64,000 nucleotides of DNA, from positions 216,356 through 280,355 of the forward strand of contig NMRA01000414.1 of the NCBI GenBank assembly GCA_002633005.1, given 5' to 3'. The position numbers and the translations under genes are program-made. Within the stretch, counting starts at the first letter, position 1, and every line of letters starts with the position of its first letter. This DNA comes from Phoronis australis (taxonomy: Eukaryota; Phoronida; Phoronidae). The notes under the pieces were generated by a model. It made no database searches. It was not told where the DNA came from and saw only the letters and a list, made by a program, of their open reading frames with translations. Below are positions 26,301-35,937 of this stretch, in pieces.

Positions 26301-29300
26301 CCACTAGCTCCGTTGTTCTCTTGGACAATGGCCATTACTAGTAACCATTGGCTAGTTTAGAATACACTGAAACTGTCCCTTTCGTTTGTATTCATAAATG
26401 TTCCTGCCTCTAGGTGCCACCAAACATAGTTACGACTTGCTGCCGTCACCTGACAAACCCTCATCGTGGACAAAGAACGTCCCGACTGATGATGGAAAGA
26501 TGAGTGACCAAATCTTTGCCTTTGATGGCAAGACTACTGCAGTGGTTGTTGATGAGAAGCGGGTGAACCACACGCTGGGCCAGCACTTCACTCTGACCAC
26601 GTGGATGAAACACGAGCAGGATGTAAACGACGACAGCCAGCATGGCAAGAAGGAGCAGATACTGTGCAGCTCTGACGCCGACAGTGAGTAGTAGTTATGT
26701 TAATGCAGGAGTGGCCGCGATTATGTGGGAGTGGCCGCGATTATGTGGGAGTGGTTACGATAATGTGGGAGTGGTCGCGATCATGTCGGAGTGGTCTCGA
26801 TAATGTGGGGGAGTGGTCGCGATAATGTGGGAGTGGTCGCAATTATGTGGGAGTGGCCGCGATTATGTGGGAGTGGTCGCGATTATGTGGGAGTGGCCAT
26901 GGTTGTGTAGGAGTGGTGGCAATAATGTGGGAACGGTGCACCTCACTATAGCGGTTGAGCACTATACTGAGATGGACTTGTATACACTTGGTGGACACAG
27001 CTTTAGGACTATTGATCACCTGGAGGTGTGTTGGGATATTAGGGTACTTGTAATCAGCTGATAGGTTTGGCACCGTGATGTTATCGGAAGTGGGAAAATG
27101 TTGGATCGGTGGCATGGATTATGACAAAGAATTACAATTCTATTGACTTTCCTGCTAGCGTGCTGGTGAGTCAATTATTTTGTCTAGTGCTATGCTGGAG
27201 TCAGTTAAAGATTTTGATCAGTTTTTATCAGTCTTGTATTTCGCGGAATAAGCTAAAATAATAAGTTAGTATCTGAATTAGTTATATAATAATTTGATAA
27301 GCTTTATCAATGAGTGGCAGGTTAGTTAATGGAAGGTAAAAGAGTTGATCAATTTGAACAATTGACATTGCGTTAGCACACACACTTGACGATATCCTAC
27401 TCCCCTTACAGCCATGAACCGTCACCACTACTCCTGGTTCGTCCACAACTGTCGCCTCGTCTTGCTGGTGCGTCAGGAGCCGGGCGCCATTGACCCTGAA
27501 ACGTACAAACACGCTGAGTGGCGCTGGAAGCTGGCGCAGGTGTGCGACGGGCGGTGGCATCACTACGCCATCAGCTTCGACTTTCCCAAGGTGGGTTTCC
27601 AACTTCTTTTCTCGTTTTCTCTCTACTTGATACGTACGGGCAGCTCTGTGGTGGCGCTTTCCTGTGTCAGTTGACTAATATGTGTAGCAGTCACTATCGA
27701 TGCTGAATCATGAATTAACGCTAGGTTTCTAACTGTGTTTCCGTAGCCAACATTCTGTGCCTATGCCATTATTGCGTTTTTTCCCGCTTTGGTGATGCCT
27801 ATGTGGTGCTGTTTTCAGGTGAGGCTGTACATAGACGGTGTGAAGTATGATGACAAGGCTAACAACCCAGAGATACTGGATGACTGGGCATTACACAAGT
27901 CCAGGAAGGTTCACGGTACCAAGCTTGTAGTTGGTGCTTGCTGGTTAGGTAAGCAGAGTTTTACTGCATTGATTTGTAATGTATATTTCAACTTTTAAGG
28001 AATATCGTAGATCAGAGGGTATTGACTTTAGACATATTTCGTAGAAAGTTTTGTTTGTATGAAATCTGTTAACAAAATGTGTTATGCCTGCTTTCCATAA
28101 TTCTACCTCCTGGTTGTTCCAACTTTAACATGTAAACATGTTCTCTCATTCTTCTCAGGTGGCACTAGTAAGATGAATCAGCATTTCCAAGGTTACTTGG
28201 CGGGCACAAGCCTTCTTAAGGGGTCGACTGAGGATGATAGGGTTCTCAAGTGTCTCAACAGGTGTCAGGAGCAGCTAGACTTGACACACGCAATGTCTCT
28301 GATGCACAGTGGAATGGTAAGATGGTGCCACCTATTGGTTTCACACTAAGGATTCTCATCTAATCGCAGTGTATTCGTTCTACTACACTGTTGGTGATGT
28401 GTAAATGATCTTAAACTGAATGTACTCTCCCCACTGCTCTTTCACAATTAACATTGCTTCTATGATCCGTTAGTGAGAGGTTAAACATACATAGATGCTT
28501 GTCTTGTTAATTTTCTTCTTTGTTTGTCTTGACACTTGTTGAATATTCACCTGTCTTTCTTTGACATTCTGCTCTTGTCCAAGTGAATATTCGTGTTTAC
28601 CTAAACCCCTCTGAAGAATTTTCAACAGCGTCTCTATTAAAGGTCCGTGTTCTTCTGTCTTCGGGCTCAATATCCACCTGTGAATTTTTCTCACTGTAAA
28701 CATTTACCTGGACGAGCATGGTAATGTGTTACGTCTTGAATAGTATGAATATTTTGAGTGAACGCTTACCGTGGGTTCATCCTCTTTCAGACGGCTGCAT
28801 TCAACAGTGAAATGACCGAGATCACCATCTCCGGTGTAAACGCGAAGGAAGTGACTAGCCTGGTGAGAGAGATCGGTTACGTCAACACTCGTCTTAACCC
28901 GACCCCTGGTCGTCGTAACATCAACATACAGACTCAGTTCAAGTGAGTTGTTATGACTTAACTTTGAGTACATCTTTCGTTTTAGGCAATTAAAGTTCTA
29001 AAATATTGGTCTTAATGCAAGATGTGTTTTCATTGATCCAAAGAGTTGCCACTTCAAACTATGATGAGCTTTCATGTGGTTTAACCTGCCAAAAATACCG
29101 GGTATAAGTTCCTTCCCGAAAACAGTAAAATTGACGAAGGCTGGACTTGTGAATTCAGACAAAGTGAAATCAAAAAGCGAGTCAGTGGAGCAGATGTGTG
29201 TCCCAACATAATAGCCACACTTGTTGTATGCCTGGGATGTGACTGTGCAGTCTCATTCTAACTATGGAGACTAGCGCATATTGAGGGAATCTGAATTATG

Positions 29301-30171
29301 ATTGTCTTAATATGTTTGACAGTGTAGTGGAAGTAATGATATGTAACATATACAACACGTGACTGTGAGAATCACTCCACTGCTTCTTCCTAATCCAGGT
29401 GTGCTGGGGATGATGTACTGAAGGTATCCGATGTATCAAGTTACATCATGGTGCTGCAGTCCAGTGAACCGGTCATCACCGTCACCGGTGTGCCAACACT
29501 GACCGTGGACCAGCTGCAGGTGGAGGAGGGCGTGGTCATCTTCCCAGACGTCAGCATTGTGGCGCAGGTGAAGGCCTCAGAGCAGGACGCGGAGCAGGAG
29601 ACAGGTAGACGTCTTCTTCTTGTACTGTGGTTCTTCATGGCGGGATGGTCTGAAAAGGAATGATGGCGCAGAAAAGCTTTTGTCATAGAGATATTGTTTA
29701 TCATAAAATTATTAAAAATGAGAAGGAAATTTTAATCCTTTGGTATTATATTTTGAATAGTGCTGCTGCCATGAACTGAGATGTTGGGAAATTTTAACAT
29801 TTTTAGCGAACTGGTTTCGGAAAATGGATCAAAGGCTGGAAAATTATCTGTTGTTTGATTGCCATTGATAAGGATTTTAATTTTCTTCCATTTGAGTACT
29901 AGACAATGGAAGTTACAGACATCTACAGGAACATTTTAAAAGCACGTTAAACTATCATTTGATGAATTATGAGGCTAGTTCTAACTGCCCATTGGGTAAT
30001 TGTATGTTACAGTCCCCAACAAGCCACACAAGCTGTTGTCAGGCTTGGATGAATGTGTTGTGAAAGTGAGCCCAGCCTTGCAGGAGTACGAGGACTTAAT
30101 TGTGCCCAGTAACCTTGCCAAACAGTTGGGATTGGACGTGGATAAGAGCAAGGATGGAGTGACAGTGAATG
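11221..30171 (+). CDS. CLSTN: calsyntenin (13 exons visible, 3' end missing)
   Basis: The exons join in phase to about 749 codons; vertebrate calsyntenins have about 950-980. In order: signal peptide (1-25), cadherin repeat 1 (about 30-150), cadherin repeat 2 (about 150-260), linker CQPGWNG..., a laminin-G/LNS domain (about 330-575), then the conserved calsyntenin ectodomain tail. Hallmarks are SAYDCG, VVAQDCSGK, TSHIGKNCDRDTYS, MNRHHYSWFVHNCRLVLL, LVVGACW and YVNTRLNPTPGRR. Calsyntenins are type I membrane proteins of neurons that bind neurexins or other partners outside the cell and kinesin light chain through WDDS motifs inside. The transmembrane and kinesin-binding exons were not found and may fall in the 30958-31743 gap or beyond. 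Intron 1 is 7.6 kb. The paralogue number cannot be assigned. Confidence 0.95.
12700..12790 (-). repeat. possible tRNA-derived SINE relic
   Basis: On the minus strand it contains GGTTCAATTCCC, a B-box-like RNA polymerase III motif, after 'gggtaacacccacatt'. An A box is not convincing and no second copy was seen, so the call is tentative. Confidence 0.3.
14291..14505 (+). repeat. copy of the ~220-bp dispersed repeat family
   Basis: It starts TTACACAAAAATAATCTTAA and ends CTCGTCCGCCATATTGTGTG. The middle 'ATGTTTGTAATAGACTAG' and 'TTTGTGGAGAGTTTTA' match the copy at 2772. Confidence 0.6.
18688..18885 (+). repeat. copy of the ~220-bp dispersed repeat family
   Basis: It runs from GACGAAAATAATTTGCAAAA to ACTTGTCCACCATGTTGTGT, about 40 bp before calsyntenin exon 2. 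The middle region (tttttcaatgtc ... accatgcaccatat) resembles the copy at 43350. Confidence 0.55.
18924..19076 (+). CDS. CLSTN: calsyntenin exon 2: start of cadherin repeat 1
   Basis: The acceptor is GACTTTTAG and the donor GTAAGT (phase 2 in, 1 out). It encodes ...SVERYHGELRAGDTVVELD followed by PPLRATDKDEGES, matching the family pattern in which a short N-terminal peptide leads to the LDPPL.A.DKD motif of the first cadherin repeat. Confidence 0.9.
19199..19308. repeat. ~110-bp hairpin MITE
   Basis: The ends GTCACTTATGGGGGTCC and, inverted, GTCACTTACAGAGGTTT each lead into a second inverted motif (AACCAGTTT and GAATCAGTTT). The same structure occurs at 51376-51470, with relics near 9010, 12960 and 7868. 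It is very short, with no coding capacity. Confidence 0.6.
19494..19704 (+). CDS. CLSTN: calsyntenin exon 3: cadherin repeat 1
   Basis: The acceptor TTTTTCAG and donor GTGGGT give phase 1 in, 2 out. The product includes YICGYTVEQ, VTFPFKVELRDHKTGEAEIV and the conserved FWVSAYDCGSP, the family's 'AYDCG' signature. Confidence 0.93.
20523..20607. repeat. near-perfect 37-bp inverted repeat (hairpin) in intron 3
   Basis: The left arm 20523-20559 and right arm 20571-20607 are nearly perfect reverse complements around an 11-base loop. The arms begin 'attattaaaat' and end 'attttaataat'. This could be a minimal MITE or a transcribed hairpin. Confidence 0.8.
21616..21824 (+). CDS. CLSTN: calsyntenin exon 4: cadherin 1/2 boundary
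   Basis: Phase 2 in, 1 out. It contains the interdomain stretch PPVFEQQSYTVSVQEGQVFD and the cysteine-bearing DHDICRYKIL, then DVPFVVDEEG, as in other calsyntenins. Confidence 0.93.
24307..25121. repeat. 407-bp segment present twice around a single N (assembly join)
   Basis: 24307-24713 and 24715-25121 are almost identical (two base differences noticed) and are joined by one N at 24714. The duplicate lies in calsyntenin intron 4 just before exon 5 and does not include an exon. It is most likely an unresolved haplotype overlap. Confidence 0.8.
25186..25332 (+). CDS. CLSTN: calsyntenin exon 5: cadherin repeat 2 end
   Basis: Phase 1 in, 1 out. It encodes MYKLSVVAQDCSGKVSKPIS and then the conserved CQPGWN that closes the second cadherin repeat. 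Confidence 0.94.
25728..25919 (+). CDS. CLSTN: calsyntenin exon 6: linker to LamG
   Basis: The acceptor TTCTTTTGAAG is weak but keeps phase 1. The product reads ERLEYTPNSGIYKMFRPAKL then TSHIGKNCDRDTYSTETL, among the most conserved calsyntenin stretches. The open frame extends upstream of the acceptor, but those residues do not resemble the family. Confidence 0.9.
26414..26683 (+). CDS. CLSTN: calsyntenin exon 7: first part of LamG domain
   Basis: Phase 1 in, 1 out. It encodes LLPSPDKPSSWTKNVPTDDG, FAFDGKTTAVVV, FTLTTWMKHEQ and EQILCSSDAD, matching the start of the LamG/LNS domain. Confidence 0.94.
26703..26940. repeat. minisatellite, ~20-bp unit, about 12 copies
   Basis: The unit is 'gcgattatgtgggagtggtc', with substitutions between copies. 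It lies in calsyntenin intron 7, starting about 20 bp after the exon 7 donor. Confidence 0.9.
27412..27590 (+). CDS. CLSTN: calsyntenin exon 8: LamG domain
   Basis: Phase 1 in, 0 out. It contains MNRHHYSWFVHNCRLVLLVR and WKLAQVCDGRWHHYAISFDF, the LamG core strand motifs of calsyntenins. Confidence 0.95.
27819..27948 (+). CDS. CLSTN: calsyntenin exon 9: LamG domain
   Basis: Phase 0 in, 1 out. It encodes VRLYIDGVKYDDKA and TKLVVGACWLG. The acceptor is TTTTCAG and the donor GTAAGC. Confidence 0.94.
28159..28316 (+). CDS. CLSTN: calsyntenin exon 10: LamG end
   Basis: Phase 1 in, 0 out. It encodes NQHFQGYLAGTSLLKG and VLKCLNRCQEQLDL, matching the family's 'F.G.LAG...C...C.E.LD' pattern. Confidence 0.93.
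28791..28942 (+). CDS. CLSTN: calsyntenin exon 11: post-LamG ectodomain
   Basis: Phase 0 in, 2 out. It contains EIGYVNTRLNPTPGRRNINI, the strongly conserved 'YLNsR.fPTPG.R' signature. Confidence 0.94.
29399..29604 (+). CDS. CLSTN: calsyntenin exon 12: post-LamG ectodomain
   Basis: Phase 2 in, 1 out. It contains SSYIMVLQSSEPVITVTGVP and VVIFPDVSIVAQV, equivalent to the 'GYVMVLQPEEP.I.LSG' segment of vertebrate proteins. It ends in an acidic stretch. Confidence 0.93.
30013..30171 (+). CDS. CLSTN: calsyntenin exon 13: last exon found
   Basis: Phase 1 in, 1 out at a GTGAGT donor. It encodes HKLLSGLDECVVKVSPALQ and LAKQLGLDVDKSKDGVTVN, aligning with the HDLDTCEV... region of vertebrate calsyntenins. 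Because it ends in a good donor, at least one more coding exon must follow. Confidence 0.9.
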
Positions 30172-30556
30172 GTGAGTACAACTGGGTTGGGCTTATTGAA
30201 GGGAGCCGCTGGTTGTTGAGTACGATAAAGATTATGCTGTGTAGCACATGGTGCTTTGTTTTTTCTCATCAAAAGTAATATAAGGTTAAGAAAATATAAA
30301 TGTGTTGTTTGTGTTATACAGCACCATTTTTGTTAGAGTTGTGCATTCGAAGCAATGTAGTGCTTTTGAAGTATGGGAATAGGCTATTTGTGCCAGAATT
30401 TGGTGTGATTAAAATTTTCTGTGCACTATTTGAATATGGCATTCAAATGGTCTCTAGGTCTGCTTTTTCATACTGTACCCTCCCTGCGTTTTGTCATTGC
30501 AGTTGGTCGGGTAAAATATGTTGCTGTTGTTTACCAGCAGTTCTCTAACTTCTTGG

Positions 30557-30957
30557 GGGCTGTTCCAGCAAAATCTGTGTGGGGGGGAGGAGGAAGGCAA
30601 CTGAAATAAAAAATTATGGGTGGTTGCGTTTGATTTAAATTCAAAATGCCTGGTGGTCGTACTTCAAAAAAATAAAAATTTACAGGTCGTTGTTGTTTCA
30701 CTGGGCCATAAATGTTAGATTGTGGGTAATTTTAGTAAATTTTATAAACAATCCGCACAGAATCAAAAACTGAAACAAAAATGCAACTTGCAAAAAGCTC
30801 TGACTTTTTCACTCCCTCCGATCTCCTCATCAACATGCCCATAACACCATTTAACCACAGGTGCTCGAATTTCTCGATGGCTAATAACCATATATAAGAA
30901 ACATATGTTTTCTTAGTAATGAATGACGTTAGTGGTGATGGAGGAACAGATAAACTC
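30557..30957 (-). mobile_element. second PIF/Harbinger-like element, cut by the gap
   Basis: It starts GGGCTGTTCCAGCAAAATCT and a G-run, then 'aaaattatgggtggttgcg' and 'ggtggtcgtacttc'. These match the reverse complement of the right end of the element at 1341-2183. The other end is lost in the N run. Confidence 0.7.
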
Positions 30958-31743
30958 NNNNNNNNNNNNNNNNNNNNNNNNNNNNNNNNNNNNNNNNNNN
31001 NNNNNNNNNNNNNNNNNNNNNNNNNNNNNNNNNNNNNNNNNNNNNNNNNNNNNNNNNNNNNNNNNNNNNNNNNNNNNNNNNNNNNNNNNNNNNNNNNNNN
31101 NNNNNNNNNNNNNNNNNNNNNNNNNNNNNNNNNNNNNNNNNNNNNNNNNNNNNNNNNNNNNNNNNNNNNNNNNNNNNNNNNNNNNNNNNNNNNNNNNNNN
31201 NNNNNNNNNNNNNNNNNNNNNNNNNNNNNNNNNNNNNNNNNNNNNNNNNNNNNNNNNNNNNNNNNNNNNNNNNNNNNNNNNNNNNNNNNNNNNNNNNNNN
31301 NNNNNNNNNNNNNNNNNNNNNNNNNNNNNNNNNNNNNNNNNNNNNNNNNNNNNNNNNNNNNNNNNNNNNNNNNNNNNNNNNNNNNNNNNNNNNNNNNNNN
31401 NNNNNNNNNNNNNNNNNNNNNNNNNNNNNNNNNNNNNNNNNNNNNNNNNNNNNNNNNNNNNNNNNNNNNNNNNNNNNNNNNNNNNNNNNNNNNNNNNNNN
31501 NNNNNNNNNNNNNNNNNNNNNNNNNNNNNNNNNNNNNNNNNNNNNNNNNNNNNNNNNNNNNNNNNNNNNNNNNNNNNNNNNNNNNNNNNNNNNNNNNNNN
31601 NNNNNNNNNNNNNNNNNNNNNNNNNNNNNNNNNNNNNNNNNNNNNNNNNNNNNNNNNNNNNNNNNNNNNNNNNNNNNNNNNNNNNNNNNNNNNNNNNNNN
31701 NNNNNNNNNNNNNNNNNNNNNNNNNNNNNNNNNNNNNNNNNNN
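30958..31743. other. assembly gap (786 N)
   Basis: An unbroken run of N. It begins inside or just after a repeat element and lies where the 3' exons of calsyntenin would be expected. Confidence 1.
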
Positions 31744-33954
31744 TGACCAGATGAGAAGTGATTTCTGGTCTTGCAAAGAGCTTGCAGTTCCTTATTACTC
31801 GAGACGATGATCAACGACTAAAACAACACGCCGTGAGAAGCCAACTCGTAGAACCCGGTCTCAATGACCTTCAACCCCTGGGGACAGTTCATGAAAAGTG
31901 ACTCAAGACAGAAATTTGGTCCTTTATAAATTACCTTAACTAGCAGTTATGTGTATATTCTCAGAGATTGTGCACTTTTACTCAAATGAGATTTAATTAT
32001 TTTCCACAAGTAGTTGTGTGGAGTGCAAGACCAAATTTTTTATTTCAGTCTTCAGTCCCTCTTTAAGAAACAGGCCCCTCAATCCACGTCCAATTTACAT
32101 ATGGAACATTAACATCAGTGGTCTAAATCAAAAGTTGTTTTTGAGATGGAACGCAGGTTTATCTCCCCTTACGACTAAGTCCCTTGGTGATTAGTCACAC
32201 GGCATATGACGGCTCATAGTAAATATGTGTTATGATTGTTGGTCTTGGACATGAAACTATCATTTATTGATCTAACATGAGTGCTCGTTTCGGTTGAGCT
32301 CATTTTAAAGAACTCATTTAGAGAGCTCAAAACTATCAAATAATGCAATTTACACGATTTAAGTGAGGAGGTAATGGAATACAATCTGATGGAATTGCAC
32401 TATTGCGACTGACACAATTTAATAACTAGAGATATTAGCTACATTTTAAATTGAATTGCTTCACTTCCTAGCACCAAGACAATTATAAGACTTCTAATTC
32501 TGCACAGGTATCACAGAAGTTTGTCATCTGAATTGGTCAAGAGTTTGAGCACGTAAGACAAGCAGAGTCTGTTTAATTATAATGTTACATTGTTTATAGA
32601 GTCAAATTCGCATGGTTTAAATACCTAGTTTATGCCAATAGAGTCCTCTGAAAGCTAGCTGCCTCTTAAAAAATTTCCAATGCTTGGACAAGCACTCAAG
32701 GATATTACAGATCACGAATTTGTAAAACAGGCTCTTCAAAATGAAGCTGATTTGTCAATTGCAATGCAATCAGGCAATTAGATGTACAGTTGTACTGGGA
32801 TGGATACGAAAAGCTTATTTGTTGGCTTTACTTCCACACTCTGGACTGATTTAGACAGAAAAATGAAAGTTTATAGCACTGTTAATATCGCGCCATTCTC
32901 TGATTGCTCCTGAAGATTATTTCAATGCTTTGAAGCTGACAGAGTCTGTACAAATGTTTACTAGAACTCCCTGCAACACAAAATGCAAGAAACAGGCACA
33001 TGGCAACAGACAGCAAGGCCAAAGAAAATAGCATAATTAGTTCTGGGCTGCAAACTTTTTGAAAGCCGATGCAGTGACGTGGTAAATTATTCAGTTTGCA
33101 TAATTTTCAAGAGAAACTTGTTTGAAAAGTGACTGCCACTGCTCAAAAACTGAGTCAAAATGAGGTCATGAAAGAGGCGGCTGTCGCTGAGTTGCCAAGG
33201 TAACTTTTTCAACAAAAATATTGCTTTCATTACATTCATGTAGCTTTTGCAATAACTTCGACTGAAGACAGAGGGCGTTTATTATTAAATTAAACTGTGA
33301 GGTGCAGGTTTCAAAATGAACTGGGTGAAGACCAGGCCCAATTATGCCATTTTCTTTTGGCCAATTAATTCATACCAGTTACTACACTATTACCTATAAC
33401 ATTATTTTCTACCGAACAGGATCCAAAAAAAAACAAAACATCATCGTTTCCCTCATATTGTTTGTACAATAAAATCTCACCAATTTAGCACACAATACTG
33501 CATTAAGATGTCATTCTATTGTTTGCATAAATGATGGATGTGCCAAAATGATGCATAGAGCCAATGTGCGCTGTCATATTCAAATAGCTACCAAAAGACA
33601 ATACTGTAAAAATGTGAACATTCGAACCGATAGTAAGAAACCTTGAAAATGAAAAAAGTGCAATTTTGGCAATTATCATTTATCGAATTTGGCGAGACTT
33701 TACCATATTCCAAATCACCCAAAATCTTCGCTTCCACAGAGACCGCAACATTCAATGCCTTGAATCAGTCTGATATCTGTATAAACAGTAAAAAAACTCA
33801 AGAGCATTCTGCGAAACTTTCTTAAGGAATGTTTCACTAACATCTCACTTCAAACATCCTGATCTTTGATTACTTGAGTATCTTCCTCTTTCCTGACCAC
33901 TGATAACAATACGATGCCACACAATTTTGAATAAAATATTACGGCAAAAATACT

Positions 33955-34180
33955 TCAATTTGAGACAAAAACCCTAAAATTGCCATATTTCTATTTTTCA
34001 GAGGCTTACCACATTGTTGCAAATGCTCAAAATTTTATCAAATATTGTTTGGTAATGTAACTACACCATACAAACTATGCTAAAATCAAAGTAAATTTTC
34101 TTGAAAAGTTATCTTTGTTGAGAAATTTGACACAGTAAATGAAATTTCACTTGTCTGCCATATTATGTCCTTAACTGAAG
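33955..34180 (+). repeat. copy of the ~220-bp dispersed repeat family
   Basis: It runs from GACAAAAACCCTAAAATTGC to ACTTGTCTGCCATATTATGT, with the typical 'tttttcagaggctta' segment near the left end. Confidence 0.6.
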
Positions 34181-34370
34181 AATTTGAACCGTAATACTTA
34201 AATGCCACCATAAAATCAGCAGCAGAGCAAACACTATACATTAATGAATGACTGAGGTTTTAATTTAAGGTCCTGCTATACCAGCGCAGTTCTCAAAAGG
34301 TTTGAACCTGTCGTAACATCTCATGAAACGAGCTGTTAACAGACGGAACGGGGAGAAACTTTGCCAACAA

Positions 34371-35019
34371 CACGGGTGAGAAACAACATGACCGCCGGTC
34401 CTCTTAAATCGGACTGACTCACCCAAAACAGGACCTCCGGGAATCAAATGGGACCGCCGCAACAGAAAATAGGACTGACGCACCTAAAACATGACCGCCC
34501 CACCAGAAAACAGGACCGCCTGGGACTGAACATGACTGCCGGGGATTGAAACCGCAATGACAAACAAGCTACCGTAGGCCTACACAGATCATACAATTTA
34601 GGTTAGCTTACATTGACCAGGTTCCTTTTTTCACCGATTCTTCAGTCAGCTCTTCTTCTCTTCTATGAGGTTGCGTACATGGCACAACAAATTATCGGAA
34701 CTGGTTTCGTTTCGTCATAAGTTTTTAGTATTTTAATACCAGTAACAGAGCTCAATAGCTTTATTTTGGCGAGTCTTTACACTGCTAGCTGACCGGTTAC
34801 GTCATAACCCACAGTATCATACAAAGGCCTTGATAACTATATTTTGTCCGGCGGTCATGTTCCGTCCACGGCGGTCCTGTTTTGTGGTGGGGCGGTCATG
34901 TTTTTAGGTGCGTCAGTCCCATTTTCTGGTGCGGCAGTCCCATTTGATCCCTGGAGGTCCTGTTTTGGGTGAATCAGTCCGATTTAGAGGACCAGCGGTC
35001 ATGTTGTTTCTCACCCGTG
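34371..35019. mobile_element. 649-bp DNA element with long subrepeated inverted arms
   Basis: Left arm 34371 to about 34550 (CACGGGTGAGAAACAACATG onward) and right arm about 34848 to 35019 are inverted copies. Each arm is built from about six degenerate 24-28-bp units of the form 'ggcggtcatgttttnggtg'. AACAA flanks both ends directly, a 5-bp target duplication. The middle (~300 bp) has no transposase. Five-base duplications with CAC-starting ends recall Transib/RAG-type transposons, but that assignment is only suggestive. Confidence 0.75.
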
Positions 35020-35290
35020 AACAATGTGCCTCGAAGGCACCACTGTTCACAAAAGTTCTTATTAAGATTGTACAACGCTTAGTCGGTTCTCACTTATTTT
35101 TCTTAGAAAATGAATCGTACTACTGAGAAGTTAGTGAGACTGGACCTTACCTACAGTGTAACGTCACTAATGAATTGGTCACAAACTGAAGGTTAGTTCT
35201 CTAACCATTATTTTGTTCTCATTGATTTGTAAAGGCTGTAACAAGATGTGCGACATGTACGCACAAGTTCCTTGAGAGGGAGCCGCTGTA

Positions 35291-35754
35291 CAACAATGGA
35301 ACAACACCATGTTTTTTTATTGAGAATGCATTCATTGCATTGTGTCTTGCAATAGACGTCGTAGCACTGTGGATGTTTGTTCAGGCACTTGCTGTCGATT
35401 CTCCAACATCGGTTTTCTAAGCAATCTGTCATAGTAATACAACCTGAGCATCTGTCTGACTTCCAGTGACTTACAAAATTCACAAGAGCATTCTACAGCC
35501 ATGATGTCAAGGCACTCGCATGAACAAGTGCAATGCAGGCATTCTGAAAAGAGCACGTTGGCGTTCCGTAAACAAACGGGCCAACAATTACTGAAATGAC
35601 AATTACCTGACCAACAGCACTTGACAGAAACTGGAAGACATCTATATGCCATTTCACAAATGTTCTGCATCCATATTCACTCACACATACTTGCATAGAT
35701 TTCTTGAATTTCTTGTTTGACTAAGAATATTCAATAACTGTGTCCGACATTCAG
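35291..35754 (-). other. presumed 3' UTR of the ClC-2-like gene
   Basis: It lies directly after the stop codon of the channel. A canonical AATAAA polyadenylation signal is at 35316-35321 (minus strand), about 435 bp past the stop. Cysteine-rich open frames here are discussed under findings. Confidence 0.55.
35316..35321 (-). terminator. polyadenylation signal AATAAA
   Basis: AATAAA on the minus strand, the first canonical signal noticed downstream of the ClC stop codon. Confidence 0.5.
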
Positions 35755-35937
35755 TCACACGTTGGTCTCCTCAACGTTTTGCTCAGATTCACTCGGCTTG
35801 TCTACCTGTGAGATGATTCGCCGTAAACTAAATAAGTCCGGCTGCTCTGGGACAAGCTCTGTTTCAAAATATTGTTCATTTCCGCCCTCTTCAGACTGGC
35901 CAATGCTTACGCCTGATTTCTGGAGTGCTACACGGAC
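35755..35937 (-). CDS. CLCN2: ClC-2-like last exon
   Basis: Acceptor TGTTCCAG, phase 0. It encodes VRVALQKSG at the end of CBS2 and a 50-residue tail finishing QNVEETNV and TGA. The tail has [19 protein letters not shown], not recognised from vertebrates. Confidence 0.9.
   Translation of the reverse strand, partial: VRVALQKSGVSIGQSEEGGNEQYFETELVPEQPDLFSLRRIISQVDKPSESEQNVEETNV

Larger units (their letters stand above)
31744..35290. other. intergenic DNA between the two convergent genes
   Basis: No exon with splice support was found on either strand, and none resembling the missing calsyntenin tail. It holds a dispersed ~220-bp repeat copy (33955-34180) and a long-inverted-repeat element (34371-35019). 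The remainder is unrecognised AT-rich sequence. Confidence 0.5.

Noticed and set aside
26703-26940. CRISPR-like repeat array
   Set aside because: Units are contiguous and degenerate with no spacers; this is a minisatellite in an animal intron.
30502-30580. Possible calsyntenin exon after a TTGCAG acceptor (VGRVKYVAVVYQQF...)
   Set aside because: The frame runs straight into the Harbinger-like element and does not match the calsyntenin tail.
30732-31814. Long open frames of 275-360 codons across the gap
   Set aside because: They consist almost entirely of N and carry no information.
34265-35126. Two similar ~72-codon frames on opposite strands
   Set aside because: They are translations of the inverted arms of the foldback element, not genes.
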